The notes beneath the pieces are model-generated. The model was not told the DNA's origin. It saw nothing but the letters and a program-made list of their open reading frames with translations, and searched no databases. From the NCBI GenBank assembly GCA_030688365.1, contig JAUYIE010000004.1, positions 1-64,000 on the forward strand: a stretch of 64,000 nt of DNA, in the 5' to 3' direction. This stretch comes from a bacterium (lineage in GTDB: Bacteria; Patescibacteria; ABY1; JACQRZ01). Made by a program: the position numbers and the translations under genes. Positions 45,601 through 53,730 of this stretch are shown here, piece by piece; position 1 is the stretch's first letter; each line of letters begins with the position of its first letter.

Positions 45601-46304
45601 CCTGCTGCTACATTACACCTGCCCACCTCAAACGGAACCGGATTACTCAAATTGTTATTTCCATCTACAACACGAATATTTCCTGATGTAGTCAGCAAGA
45701 CAGGTGTTACTGCTTCTATGTATTTATCAGACCAACCACCGGGTTGAATCGTGGCATCACCTTTGTCAACTACGAGACGACCTGTTGTCTTGGAAAAATT
45801 TTCTCCGTAAACCTTCACTGCAATACCTGCAGGGCCGTTATCGGGTGAAACTGCGCAAATGCCCGGTGTGGGTGGTGCAGATGTAACAGTAAAAGTATTT
45901 GAGTATGATGCGACTTGGCTATCCGCCCGATATACCTTGATCGTATATTGCCCGGTTTCAAGACCTTGCGGTACCTTTGCGATCAGATAAGAGTTATGCC
46001 ATGTTTGACCTTCACAACCACTCACGTTTGGTTTGTCTGACGGTACCTCAAGCCCGCGACGTACAAAAACCACTTTACCGGGTGTGGATCCAAAATATTG
46101 TCCTTGAAGCGTCATATACTGTCCTTTTCCACCAGACTCTGGCCAAATCTTTGAAATTCTAGGAGCCCCAATACTAACAGAATCCTCTGCAAAAAGCGCA
46201 TATGGTGATCGCATCAATAAAAAACCTACTAGTGCAACTGCAATAACACTGCCAAGTATACCACCTATCGTCATCGTATGAATTGAAAAACGAAATTTGT
46301 TCAT
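42675..46304 (-). CDS. Large modular surface protein (IPT/TIG, Cys-rich, DUF7151-like repeats)
   Basis: A 1209-residue secreted or anchored protein. After a signal/anchor helix (IGGILGSVIAVALVGFLLM) come two IPT/TIG domains (about 40-240), a Cys-rich stretch of Dickkopf-like CxxxxQC/CSSGVC units (about 240-375), a bacterial Ig-like domain (about 380-470), and four repeats of about 50 residues of the DUF7151 type (GSHCQNGGRRTDAGLDTNRN and ...EVTATSYACN). A TPPDN tandem linker follows, then a C-terminal domain of about 450 residues without known motifs. ATG 46304 is placed just after the upstream stop at 46310. Confidence 0.8.
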   Translation of the reverse strand: MNKFRFSIHTMTIGGILGSVIAVALVGFLLMRSPYALFAEDSVSIGAPRISKIWPESGGKGQYMTLQGQYFGSTPGKVVFVRRGLEVPSDKPNVSGCEGQTWHNSYLIAKVPQGLETGQYTIKVYRADSQVASYSNTFTVTSAPPTPGICAVSPDNGPAGIAVKVYGENFSKTTGRLVVDKGDATIQPGGWSDKYIEAVTPVLLTTSGNIRVVDGNNNLSNPVPFEVGRCNVAAGDQSRTCCSDGSFRTTGTCVNTVISCTYRWSFFTGELKQLNESCSKNEECSSGVCGEENKCVRGDLGETAACTWDTQCKEGLWCSSGTCKSVLKVIGESCSANNECISNNCFESKCVQGGLPIGGKCYSPQQCSSNNCVNAKCATTPKKVAVIDVQPKSPNAYCNSIIKVTFNQVINEESARSRMRIVPNANGHFEFNTVGIGDDARTEVRFIPKTQLQCNKKYNIEITGGITPNGVSPTSNQGSSTLPLNNLVRVTSEPRGSHCQNGGRRTDAGLDTNRNGVLDSREVTATSYACNAGSGNNTLYNLVRNTYEPSGSNCPYAGRKTVSGLDTDRDGILDPNEVTSTKYACNTPPPTNQSGDNDNGGSSPLPINRLITASDEPPGSHCQNGGRRTDTGLDTNRNGTLDSSEVSSTEYACNSGSGDNQIFSLVRDTYEPKGSNCPYAGRKIETGLDTNKNSTLDTIEVTSTEYTCNDTPPDNDTPPDNSTPPDNGGDGSLIPVDVGDEIAPLDHVLIYINGDSLPANDVDFISCAGNDCGIGDQNPFKPGNQHVYQAVGMSYDDSEIVVQSYEWKLTGDSIIQFSGATNQSILEVTAMPTSGNASMSVTLTQRDPTCDPPDKITDTQKELECQTKGPVKTEHFPIKSYLCSELWEFDSTDVSGLAAYNFKSYYCRGNTSTNLLPGLLKPPIQVDPNSTDRGIFQQEFIFPFADSTKGDLNIVDTKNSDVIAVRIAKNNDMLSAYQWYRVHQSGKESPSSTLVDGYQAVRDSTGVYIFIQGTDNVFYILSFSYNVGAKSSTQQIFASLLQNMKLVMSVAHDTNPDIMRRDLHRLSDMADMQYLLSKYAKNNAIPYPALASGSFIKGQSTSAWPSWQSTLGNALRVALPADPLAKVEGKAFPLCPSGFDQKTCWNAQNGDFGYGNDVESALRTDAAKAQKDSHIYTYKTSDGTGYEICMNLEDPQHFSTINPYCTTKP

Positions 46305-46309
46305 AAAAA

Positions 46310-47875
46310 TTATTGCAAAGGACCCACGCAGGATGCAAAACAATTTTGATATATATCGCGCGCTTGATTATTTACTTCTGGAGAATAAGTAGTATCCTCT
46401 TTTAAGATATCATGCAAAATCTTTGAAACTGTTTGTTTTTTTTCTAAATCTAAATCACTGTCAACTGAATATTGCAATCCTCGATCAAGTATGATCGATG
46501 ACTTGTTCAATGTACTCAAATCCATAATCTTTGAAAAATGAATTTCTATCGGTGCAACACGATCAACGCGACTTCCATTTCTGCCTGGTATAACAGAAAC
46601 AATTGTCGGCATAGTCGTATCTATATTGTTATTTGTAGAGAACGACCATATATAATCATCCTCATTTGTACCCTGTGCGATACCATCCTTCTTGGTACCT
46701 CCCTCTCCCCCACCATCTAACGAATTTCCCTGGGTATCCACTATTCCGTCAGGTGGCGTTGCAGCAAGATTTGGAGCACTACCATCGCGTGGATTTTTGA
46801 TGGTCGCGGTTTTGATTCGTACGCTAATATGGTCGCTGACCGGTAAGCAAAATATTCGTTCATTACATTGATTTGATCCACATACACTATCGGACGTAAA
46901 CATCAATGTCTTATAATTATTATATATCCCAACACTTCCCAAAATGGGCTTTTGAGATTTGACATCAGTCAGCTGGATAAAACTACTTTTAAGTGCTGTC
47001 GGGTCAAGCGCCTTGGAAAACGTCATTTGGACCAAAGAATTACGAGAGGAAGAGTCCTTTCCTGATACAGGAAATACCGATACAACGTATGGTGGGTCGG
47101 TATCAATAGTGTTTCCAACGTAAAATACCCATGAATATGTACCTGTACCACCCAGCATGGAAGTGTGCTGACTGTTTTGAACCGATGACAAAATAGTTAA
47201 TTTATACTTTGTTGATGGTTCGTCCGATGAACCTAAAAGCTCATCGGGACTGATCTTCAAGGTTTTTTTATCCTCACCAACCGTCACATGCGCTACGGTC
47301 AATTCACCTTGTGGTGCATCATCCGCTTGTAATTGTTGAATGGTGATGGCATCTTTTTTTAAAACTCCCTGACCATCACCTACGCTTGTTCCATTCACTT
47401 CTTCAATAAATGTAACCAAAATAGATACGTTTCTCGCAACATTTCGTTGGTCGCGCAACGGATAATGTTGTGCAATTTTGGATGAAGGTCCAAGAGAATC
47501 GCCAAAACCCCCTTCAATTTGAAAACTCTCCGGTGATTTTACTATTGAGGATTGTTTGGGGCTTCTTGACATAAAAAATGTAATCAAAGCAAACAAAAGT
47601 AGGCAGATTACAAGCGCTATGCCTGATATAAATACTAGTCTCTTTGAACGCTCAAATTCAAACACATCATCGCGCACACGTCGCATCTGAATAAACCCAT
47701 ATATTACCACACCCAAGGATACAATACTCCCGACAAGCCAAACAATCTGTAAAATTCGCAATACAGTAGACCCAGATCCAAGAGCAGATGATTCGGCGGC
47801 GTATACACCAAACGGGAGCACGGCAATTGCCAATACCCCCAAAAGGAATACAAATAATCTCTTTGCGACACGCAT
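46310..47875 (-). CDS. Membrane-anchored protein with bacterial Ig-like domains
   Basis: A 521-residue protein with a signal segment and two more membrane helices in the first 130 residues (IVWLVGSIVSLGVVIYGFI and LVFISGIALVICLLLFALI), the layout seen in pilin-like TrbC proteins. The outside part has two or three SbsA-type Ig-like domains (RNVSILVTFIEEVNGTS, LVQMTFSKALDPTALKSSF, APIEIHFSKIMDLSTLNKSS). It starts the row of surface genes and is followed 6 bp later by the large modular protein. Confidence 0.78.
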   Translation of the reverse strand: MRVAKRLFVFLLGVLAIAVLPFGVYAAESSALGSGSTVLRILQIVWLVGSIVSLGVVIYGFIQMRRVRDDVFEFERSKRLVFISGIALVICLLLFALITFFMSRSPKQSSIVKSPESFQIEGGFGDSLGPSSKIAQHYPLRDQRNVARNVSILVTFIEEVNGTSVGDGQGVLKKDAITIQQLQADDAPQGELTVAHVTVGEDKKTLKISPDELLGSSDEPSTKYKLTILSSVQNSQHTSMLGGTGTYSWVFYVGNTIDTDPPYVVSVFPVSGKDSSSRNSLVQMTFSKALDPTALKSSFIQLTDVKSQKPILGSVGIYNNYKTLMFTSDSVCGSNQCNERIFCLPVSDHISVRIKTATIKNPRDGSAPNLAATPPDGIVDTQGNSLDGGGEGGTKKDGIAQGTNEDDYIWSFSTNNNIDTTMPTIVSVIPGRNGSRVDRVAPIEIHFSKIMDLSTLNKSSIILDRGLQYSVDSDLDLEKKQTVSKILHDILKEDTTYSPEVNNQARDIYQNCFASCVGPLQ

Positions 47876-47886
47876 GGGTTCGTAAT

Positions 47887-48336
47887 CTATTGTATGAGTT
47901 CGTCTATAATAGGAATTACGTCGTTACCTTGAGCACGAGCCCCAATTTCTTTCATAACAGCACCCATCAGTGGACCCTTCGTTACAGGACGACCTTGTTC
48001 CTTTATTTCATTATACACCTTTTGTGCGATAACACGAATCTCATCGGACGAAAGCGATGCAGGAAGATAAGACTGTACGATTGTGATTTCCTCTTTCGTG
48101 CTCGTAGCAAGATCAGTGCGCGATGCGGCTATGAAATCAGACAATGAATCATTTAATTTTTTATATTCTTTACGAATAACGTTTAGAACATCGTCATCTG
48201 ACAATTCACCACTAGAATCAATTGCAGCATTTTTAATTGCTGCTCGAAGTTGTCGCAATACAACAAGCTCATGTGCCCTCTTTTCTTTCATTGCCACAAT
48301 CATATCTTCGTGAATACGCGTTTCAAGAGGAGACAT
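47887..48336 (-). CDS. yqeY: GatB/YqeY domain protein
   Basis: A 149-residue YqeY-family protein related to the tail domain of GatB. It has the start RIHEDMIVAMKEKRAHEL, the block YLPASLSSDEIRVIAQ and GPLMGAVMKEIGARAQGND. The family can bind tRNA. It lies 13 bp after rpsU, as in many bacteria where rpsU and yqeY are paired. Confidence 0.93.
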   Translation of the reverse strand: MSPLETRIHEDMIVAMKEKRAHELVVLRQLRAAIKNAAIDSSGELSDDDVLNVIRKEYKKLNDSLSDFIAASRTDLATSTKEEITIVQSYLPASLSSDEIRVIAQKVYNEIKEQGRPVTKGPLMGAVMKEIGARAQGNDVIPIIDELIQ

Positions 48337-48349
48337 AAAAATGAAGCTA

Positions 48350-48604
48350 TTAATTCAATTTAAGAATTGCTTTTGCGCCAGGAAACTGATCTTTGACTTT
48401 GCCGGTACGTGTAAGATAGTCTAGCTTATCTTGGATTTTTTTGCGTCGTAATGCAGTTTCTTTCAACGCGCGTTTATTTTTTCCACGTTGAAAAAAGCGG
48501 ATTTTACGCGCCTGTAACACGCGACCACTTAGTTTGACATCACTAGTGAATCTTCGATAAAAACTTTCAAATGATTCCTTTGGTTTGCGTTTGACTTCAG
48601 ACAT
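48350..48604 (-). CDS. rpsU: 30S ribosomal protein S21
   Basis: An 84-residue basic protein with the S21 pattern ESFESFYRRFTSDVKLSG and RKIRFFQRGKNKRALKETAL. S21 helps the 30S subunit start translation. It is longer than the usual about 60-70 residues because of a C-terminal extension. yqeY follows. Confidence 0.88.
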   Translation of the reverse strand: MSEVKRKPKESFESFYRRFTSDVKLSGRVLQARKIRFFQRGKNKRALKETALRRKKIQDKLDYLTRTGKVKDQFPGAKAILKLN

Positions 48605-48629
48605 GTAAATTCACCTCACTTTCATTTGG

Positions 48630-50027
48630 CTACAAATTAGATTGCGGGTCTTCTGACACAGACTCCATTTTCTTCTTTAATATAGGGACAATTTTTTTTA
48701 TGTCAACTACTTCTTGTTCTCCACCCTCCATATTTCTGATAATAATCGTACCATCCAGAAGCTCTTTTTGCCCTAAAATCAAAGTAAAACGAACATTTAG
48801 CTTATTTGCAAGCTCAAGTTGTGCCTTTAAACTGTCCTTTGCAAATCCTTCAGCAACGGCAAATTCTTCACTGACTAAATTTTCATACAAGACCATAGAC
48901 TGACGTTTTGCTTGTTCACCTAGTTGAGCAAAAAAGATATCAACAGGAGCACGAACAGGCAATACAGACTCATCACCATCATGTATCATTTGTTTCAATC
49001 GATTGACGATACGTTCTATTCCCAAACCAAATCCGCATCCAGGTGTAGGTCTTCCCCCCAGAACCTCAATGAGATTGTCATACCTCCCTCCACCTCCCAA
49101 TGCCAATCCAGGGACTTCTTCTTCCTCTTGTAGAAGATAAAATTCAAAAACAGTACGCGTATAATAATCAAACCCTCGTACAAGATAGGAATTCAAGGAA
49201 TATGGAATCTCAAGGACATCCAAAAATTCCAATACCTTTTCAAAGTGCGTTTTACATTCATCACACAAATAATCTACTATTTGCGGTGCACCATTTTTTA
49301 TAGGTTGACATTGTTCTACTTTACAATCAAGAAGACGTAATGGGTTCTTTGTTAAGCGTCGTTTGCAATCTTCACAAACATGAGAACGTTTTGACTTATA
49401 ATATTCAGTAAGTTCTTCCTTATATACTCCTCTACAAACCAAACATCCAATACTGTTGATTTGCAACATCACAGGAATAGACAATGTCTTATATAATTTA
49501 TATGCGATTAAAATAAGTTGCGCGTCCACTGCCGGATTTGATTCACCAATAACTTCACAATCAAATTGATTGTGCTGTCGATAACGATCTGCTTGTGGCT
49601 TTTCGTGACGAAATAATGAACCGATAGAGTACATTTTAATAGGTTGTGGCATATTCCACATTCCATGTTCAATGTATGCGCGCGCGACGCCGGCAGTAAA
49701 CTCTGGACGCATTGTTACGCTGTCACCTCCTAGATCAGTAAACGTATACATTTCCTTCTCAACAATGTCAGTAAGTTTACCAACACTGTGTGTATACAAT
49801 GATGTTGGTTCCAGAATCGGTGTATCGATGCGTTCAAAACCATATTGTGTCGCAATCATACGTGCGGTATCTCGAATATGCTCCCACATTGCTTGATCAA
49901 TCGGTAATACATCTTTCATTCCTTTTATCAATTGCGGAGTTTTGGACATGGTCTGCAACTGTATCGTTGGTGATACAGGTACAATGCTGGGCTCATCATC
50001 TGCATCATTTTTCTTTTTTTTAGGCAT
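48630..50027 (-). CDS. hisS: Histidine--tRNA ligase
   Basis: A 465-residue class II synthetase. Motif 1 lies near GMKDVLPIDQAMWEHIRDTA, motif 2 is SIGSLFRHEKPQADRYRQHNQ, then the histidine-A loop LVRGFDYYTRTVFEFY and motif 3 GFGLGIERI. An inserted CxxC...CEDC...CDEC cysteine-rich stretch (about 205-265) suggests a zinc site. The first 26 residues are charged and not family-like, so ATG at 49949 (MSKTPQLIKG) is an alternative start. Confidence 0.95.
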   Translation of the reverse strand: MPKKKKNDADDEPSIVPVSPTIQLQTMSKTPQLIKGMKDVLPIDQAMWEHIRDTARMIATQYGFERIDTPILEPTSLYTHSVGKLTDIVEKEMYTFTDLGGDSVTMRPEFTAGVARAYIEHGMWNMPQPIKMYSIGSLFRHEKPQADRYRQHNQFDCEVIGESNPAVDAQLILIAYKLYKTLSIPVMLQINSIGCLVCRGVYKEELTEYYKSKRSHVCEDCKRRLTKNPLRLLDCKVEQCQPIKNGAPQIVDYLCDECKTHFEKVLEFLDVLEIPYSLNSYLVRGFDYYTRTVFEFYLLQEEEEVPGLALGGGGRYDNLIEVLGGRPTPGCGFGLGIERIVNRLKQMIHDGDESVLPVRAPVDIFFAQLGEQAKRQSMVLYENLVSEEFAVAEGFAKDSLKAQLELANKLNVRFTLILGQKELLDGTIIIRNMEGGEQEVVDIKKIVPILKKKMESVSEDPQSNL

Positions 50028-50046
50028 ATATTTTTAAAAGTAAATG

Positions 50047-50685
50047 TTATTTGTAAGAGAGAATCGCGCTTGAGAGTCCGGACGTAACGATGTTGGTATT
50101 ATATTGTGGTTTGAGAAAAAAATGAAACTTATCTATAGGCAGGCCTCGCAATACTACCCTGCCAACGATCGCCGATGGTTTGATAGGGCCAAATCGCCGA
50201 GAGTCATAACTTACTGGACGATTATCACCAAGGACAAAGTACTCGTCATTTTGTAATGTTGTACGTACGCCTGGAGATACGCCGTGCAGTGGGGTATACT
50301 CACTCTCATCCAACAAAATTCCGTCGGGATGTTCTATATTAAAAATTGTAACTGCATCATCGGTTACATCTACTGTTTCTCCCGGTAATCCGACAACACG
50401 CTTGATAAAATATTTTCTATCACCTTCATTATGTGCAAAAACGACTACATCTCCGCGTGCAGGTTTTCTAAAATGATAGGATATTTCATCAACCAATAAA
50501 TAATCATTACCGTCAAATGTTGGGTACATGGACAATCCCTTTACATAAAAAGGTTGAACCACAAAAAGTCGAATTGGCAAAATGATTGCCGAGGCAATGA
50601 TGACAATCTTAATCAATTCGCCTACATATTCAGCAACATGTCCCCACGACGTAGTTGATGTTTTTTTTAATGATGTAAAATCCAT
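50047..50685 (-). CDS. lepB: Signal peptidase I
   Basis: A 212-residue membrane protease that removes signal peptides of exported proteins. One N-terminal helix (IKIVIIASAIILPIRLFVVQPF), catalytic Ser in KGLSMYPTFDG (about residue 58), catalytic Lys in KYFIKRVVGLPGE (about 100), and the later GDNRPVSYDSRRFGPI block. ATG 50685 (MDFTSLKK) is preferred to one at 50703, which adds six residues. Confidence 0.95.
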   Translation of the reverse strand: MDFTSLKKTSTTSWGHVAEYVGELIKIVIIASAIILPIRLFVVQPFYVKGLSMYPTFDGNDYLLVDEISYHFRKPARGDVVVFAHNEGDRKYFIKRVVGLPGETVDVTDDAVTIFNIEHPDGILLDESEYTPLHGVSPGVRTTLQNDEYFVLGDNRPVSYDSRRFGPIKPSAIVGRVVLRGLPIDKFHFFLKPQYNTNIVTSGLSSAILSYK

Positions 50686-50760
50686 GAAACAATCACTATA
50701 CAAATAGAACTATATAATATCGCGCTATCATACAAATATAAAGTATACTCTCGTAGTCTA

Positions 50761-50836
50761 TGGTGGGCCCGAGAGGAATTGAACCTCTGACCTTTCGGAT
50801 GTGAACCGAACGCTCTAACCCCTGAGCTACGAGCCC
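50761..50836 (-). tRNA. tRNA-Val (anticodon CAC)
   Basis: On the minus strand it begins GGGCTCGTAGCTCAG. The anticodon loop is TTCACAT, giving CAC. The acceptor GGGCTCG/CGGGCCC has one G-U pair. Discriminator A and an encoded CCA follow. Length 76 nt. Confidence 0.95.
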
Positions 50837-50895
50837 AAACCGGATTGCATCCACCTCTGTAGTGATACACCTATAATATCACGCAATATGTCGTA

Positions 50896-50924
50896 TTGCA
50901 AGGTATACGCTTTTGGCCTATACT
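50896..50924 (+). promoter_or_regulatory. Promoter of the LCP gene
   Basis: TTGCAA at 50896-50901 and TATACT at 50919-50924 are spaced by 17 bp. Transcription would begin near 50931, only about three bases before the ATG at 50934, so the mRNA would be nearly leaderless. Confidence 0.75.
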
Positions 50925-50933
50925 GTCTTAAGT

Positions 50934-52370
50934 ATGAAACAGGTTCACATCAATCTTTTAGACGCATCAGTAGCGTCCTCGTATACTGCGCCAGCCATTG
51001 CACTTCAACCTCATAAAACGCGCCGTTCGCTGACGACAAAACTTCTAATTATCATGTTTGGTATCAGTTTGTTTACAAGTGGTGCCTCTGTTTTTTCGTA
51101 CCAAACTTCTCAAAACAGCGAATCAGGCGTTGGTGCATTTGGCACATTACACCTTTTTGGCACATTGCTGAATTTTTCAGAACATGCGGATAAACTACTT
51201 GACGGAGAAAGAGATGGACGCATCAACATTTTATTATTGGGAATTGGTGGAGAAGGCCATGATGGCGCAAATCTCACCGATACGATCATGATTGCCAGTA
51301 TTGATCCTCAAACAAGTCAAGTGGCACTAGTATCTCTTCCCCGTGATTTGTTGGTCAGTATTCCCGGATATGGGTGGAATAAAATCAATAATGCACATGC
51401 GTACGGCGAGGCACAACGGCCCGGATATGGTCCTGAATTGGCGGCACAAGTAGTTAGTTCCACATTGCATATACCTATCAATTACTATGTCCGCGTTGAT
51501 TTCAGTGGATTTGAAAGAGCTGTTGACTTAGTGGGGGGTGTTGATGTCGTAGTAGATCAACCGTTCACTGATTATACATACCCAACACTAGACAAAAAAT
51601 ATCAAACGGTACACTTTGATGCTGGACCACAGTTATTGAATGGTATTCATGCACTGCAGTTCGTACGTTCACGCCATAGTATGATGAATAATGAAGGTTC
51701 AGATTTTGCCCGTAGCAAACGTCAACAAAAAGTAATCATGGCTCTCAAAGACCGAATACTTTCAAAAGCTTTTTTGCTTAATCCACAAAATATAAACGAG
51801 TTACTTTCAACATTGGACCAAAACGTCATAACTAATATGCAAACATGGGAGATATTAAAGTTAGCAAAATATGCGCCTTCAATTAAGTACGATAATCTCA
51901 TAACACTTGTTTTTGACGACGGAGTGCCGGGATATCTTCACTCTGCCATCACTGATGAAGGTGCATATATTCTTCGGCCAAATGATGGGACATTTAATGC
52001 TATGAGTCTCGCAGTACAAAACATTTTTGATACTCTTACTACTGCTCAAGACAAGACAAAACTCTCGCCTACTCTTATTGTGAAAAATGGCACTCACATC
52101 ACTGGCCTGGCATCAAAAGTATCTGATGAGCTCAAATTAGCCGGCTTTGACGTCGCATATGTGGGAAACTCTATTGATCAAACACAGACAAAAAATATTA
52201 TCTATGATTTTACATACGGAAAAAAAGATGAGGCGCTTACGCGATTAAAGAAAAAACTAAATGCAAACGTGATTGTTGGTACGTCGCCAGAAACAGATGC
52301 AAATAGTGCAAATGTAGATTTTCTTATCGTCCTTGGCTCTATGATCTCCAGCAGTCAATCTAGTAACTAA
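50934..52370 (+). CDS. LytR-CpsA-Psr (LCP) family protein
   Basis: A 478-residue envelope protein with one membrane helix (TKLLIIMFGISLFTSGASV) and an LCP domain at about 90-290: ILLLGIGGEGHDGANLTDTI, the arginine motif LVSLPRDLLVSIPG, INNAHAYG and LQFVRSRHS. LCP enzymes transfer polyprenyl-linked glycans onto the cell wall. The last about 110 residues form an LytR_C-type domain (LIVKNGTHITGLASKVSDEL). It would finish the pathway begun by the sugar transferases in this window. ATG 50934 follows the promoter closely. Confidence 0.94.
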   Translation: MKQVHINLLDASVASSYTAPAIALQPHKTRRSLTTKLLIIMFGISLFTSGASVFSYQTSQNSESGVGAFGTLHLFGTLLNFSEHADKLLDGERDGRINILLLGIGGEGHDGANLTDTIMIASIDPQTSQVALVSLPRDLLVSIPGYGWNKINNAHAYGEAQRPGYGPELAAQVVSSTLHIPINYYVRVDFSGFERAVDLVGGVDVVVDQPFTDYTYPTLDKKYQTVHFDAGPQLLNGIHALQFVRSRHSMMNNEGSDFARSKRQQKVIMALKDRILSKAFLLNPQNINELLSTLDQNVITNMQTWEILKLAKYAPSIKYDNLITLVFDDGVPGYLHSAITDEGAYILRPNDGTFNAMSLAVQNIFDTLTTAQDKTKLSPTLIVKNGTHITGLASKVSDELKLAGFDVAYVGNSIDQTQTKNIIYDFTYGKKDEALTRLKKKLNANVIVGTSPETDANSANVDFLIVLGSMISSSQSSN

Positions 52371-53719
52371 GGCAATACTTGCAGAGTAAAAATACCATTA
52401 TTTCCATCTTGAGTTCCTGCAATCAGGAGTGTTTTTTTATCCGACAACATACGAAGCGCTTCAACATGGTCAAATGTTGCGATGATATATCGATTGGAGG
52501 ATGGATTATCACTGTTTTCAAGGGCAATGATATCGTGTCCACGGCTTACAAAAAAAATATACGGTATAGTTGGTTCAATTGTCACATCGCTGATGCCGTC
52601 GCTCTCTCTGGTGATAAGATTTTTTGAAACTGCATTTTTACTTATATAATATCTATTCATTTCAATATCATTATTTCCTACATAAGTATTCTCATCATAT
52701 ACCGTGACGTGAGTCATCTTCTCAAGATCTACAATATGAGGTACTGCGTCGTGAGTATCATATATAAATGATGACCCATCAGATCCTTTAATAAGTAAAT
52801 CACTGGCTGATACATCGCCAAATATCGCTTGTTTGACAGGAAGATGCGCACGACTCTGTGCAGGTGAGTTGCTTTGTCCCGTTGCAATCATATCCACTGA
52901 AACTCCGTTGGTATCGCGTGAGAGAAAATATAGATTTGATCCGGAGACAACACAATCAAATACTTCTCTATCATGGACAACAATTTTTTGAGAAATATCC
53001 GGATGCACAATAATCCCCTTACCTCCACAACTGTATAAAATACCGTGATTATCGAATGCCAAATGATCAGCAAGAGCGATATCAATGCGTACACTGGGTG
53101 CCAAAGGATTATTTACATCATATCGATACCAGGCCACATCATTTTGTACAAATATAAATGCACCGTCCGGAGAAATTTTTATATTGGCTATTTTTTTCTG
53201 TGTTAAATCTAGCGTAGTCAACGTGTCAGTTTTGATGTTCAAAAGTGACAATCCTTGAGATGTTGAGACAACAAAAGATGATTTATTCAATGGAATCATA
53301 GTATCAACTGCGGACACATCAGTAATACGAGAAGGGGAGCTTTGTTTTAATAATACTATGTCGTTAAAAAATGCGGTCTTACCAACTTGTACCTCAATAT
53401 CACGTCTAAAATCAAAATAAGAGTCTTTAGATAGGATGACATGATAAACACCAGGTAATACATAGGTAATACGCTGTGGTGTTTTAAATGGTTTACGAGG
53501 TAAAACACTTCGTTGCCAAAAAGAACCAGTTGTTGCAGTACCCAATGAGATACTCGCCCCTGAAGGATCTGATGATGCATAGATCACACCTGTTTTTTCA
53601 AACCATCCAGAGTCTATGTTGAAACGATACCCATTTGCGTACAACAAAAGTCCTATTGCACTAATAGCAAATGATAAAGCAAAGATAGAAAAAATGATTC
53701 GACGAATCCACAACCGCAT
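52367..53719 (-). CDS. PEGA domain protein
   Basis: A 450-residue protein with an N-terminal membrane helix (IIFSIFALSFAISAIGLLLY), a PEGA domain (about 45-115: YASSDPSGASISLG, TYVLPGVYHVILSK) and a C-terminal region that looks like an irregular beta-propeller (repeats such as NIKISPDGAFIFVQND). PEGA domains are carried by surface proteins; the role is unknown. It overlaps the LCP gene end by 4 bases, convergently. Confidence 0.82.
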   Translation of the reverse strand: MRLWIRRIIFSIFALSFAISAIGLLLYANGYRFNIDSGWFEKTGVIYASSDPSGASISLGTATTGSFWQRSVLPRKPFKTPQRITYVLPGVYHVILSKDSYFDFRRDIEVQVGKTAFFNDIVLLKQSSPSRITDVSAVDTMIPLNKSSFVVSTSQGLSLLNIKTDTLTTLDLTQKKIANIKISPDGAFIFVQNDVAWYRYDVNNPLAPSVRIDIALADHLAFDNHGILYSCGGKGIIVHPDISQKIVVHDREVFDCVVSGSNLYFLSRDTNGVSVDMIATGQSNSPAQSRAHLPVKQAIFGDVSASDLLIKGSDGSSFIYDTHDAVPHIVDLEKMTHVTVYDENTYVGNNDIEMNRYYISKNAVSKNLITRESDGISDVTIEPTIPYIFFVSRGHDIIALENSDNPSSNRYIIATFDHVEALRMLSDKKTLLIAGTQDGNNGIFTLQVLP

Positions 53720-53730
53720 AGATAATTGTA

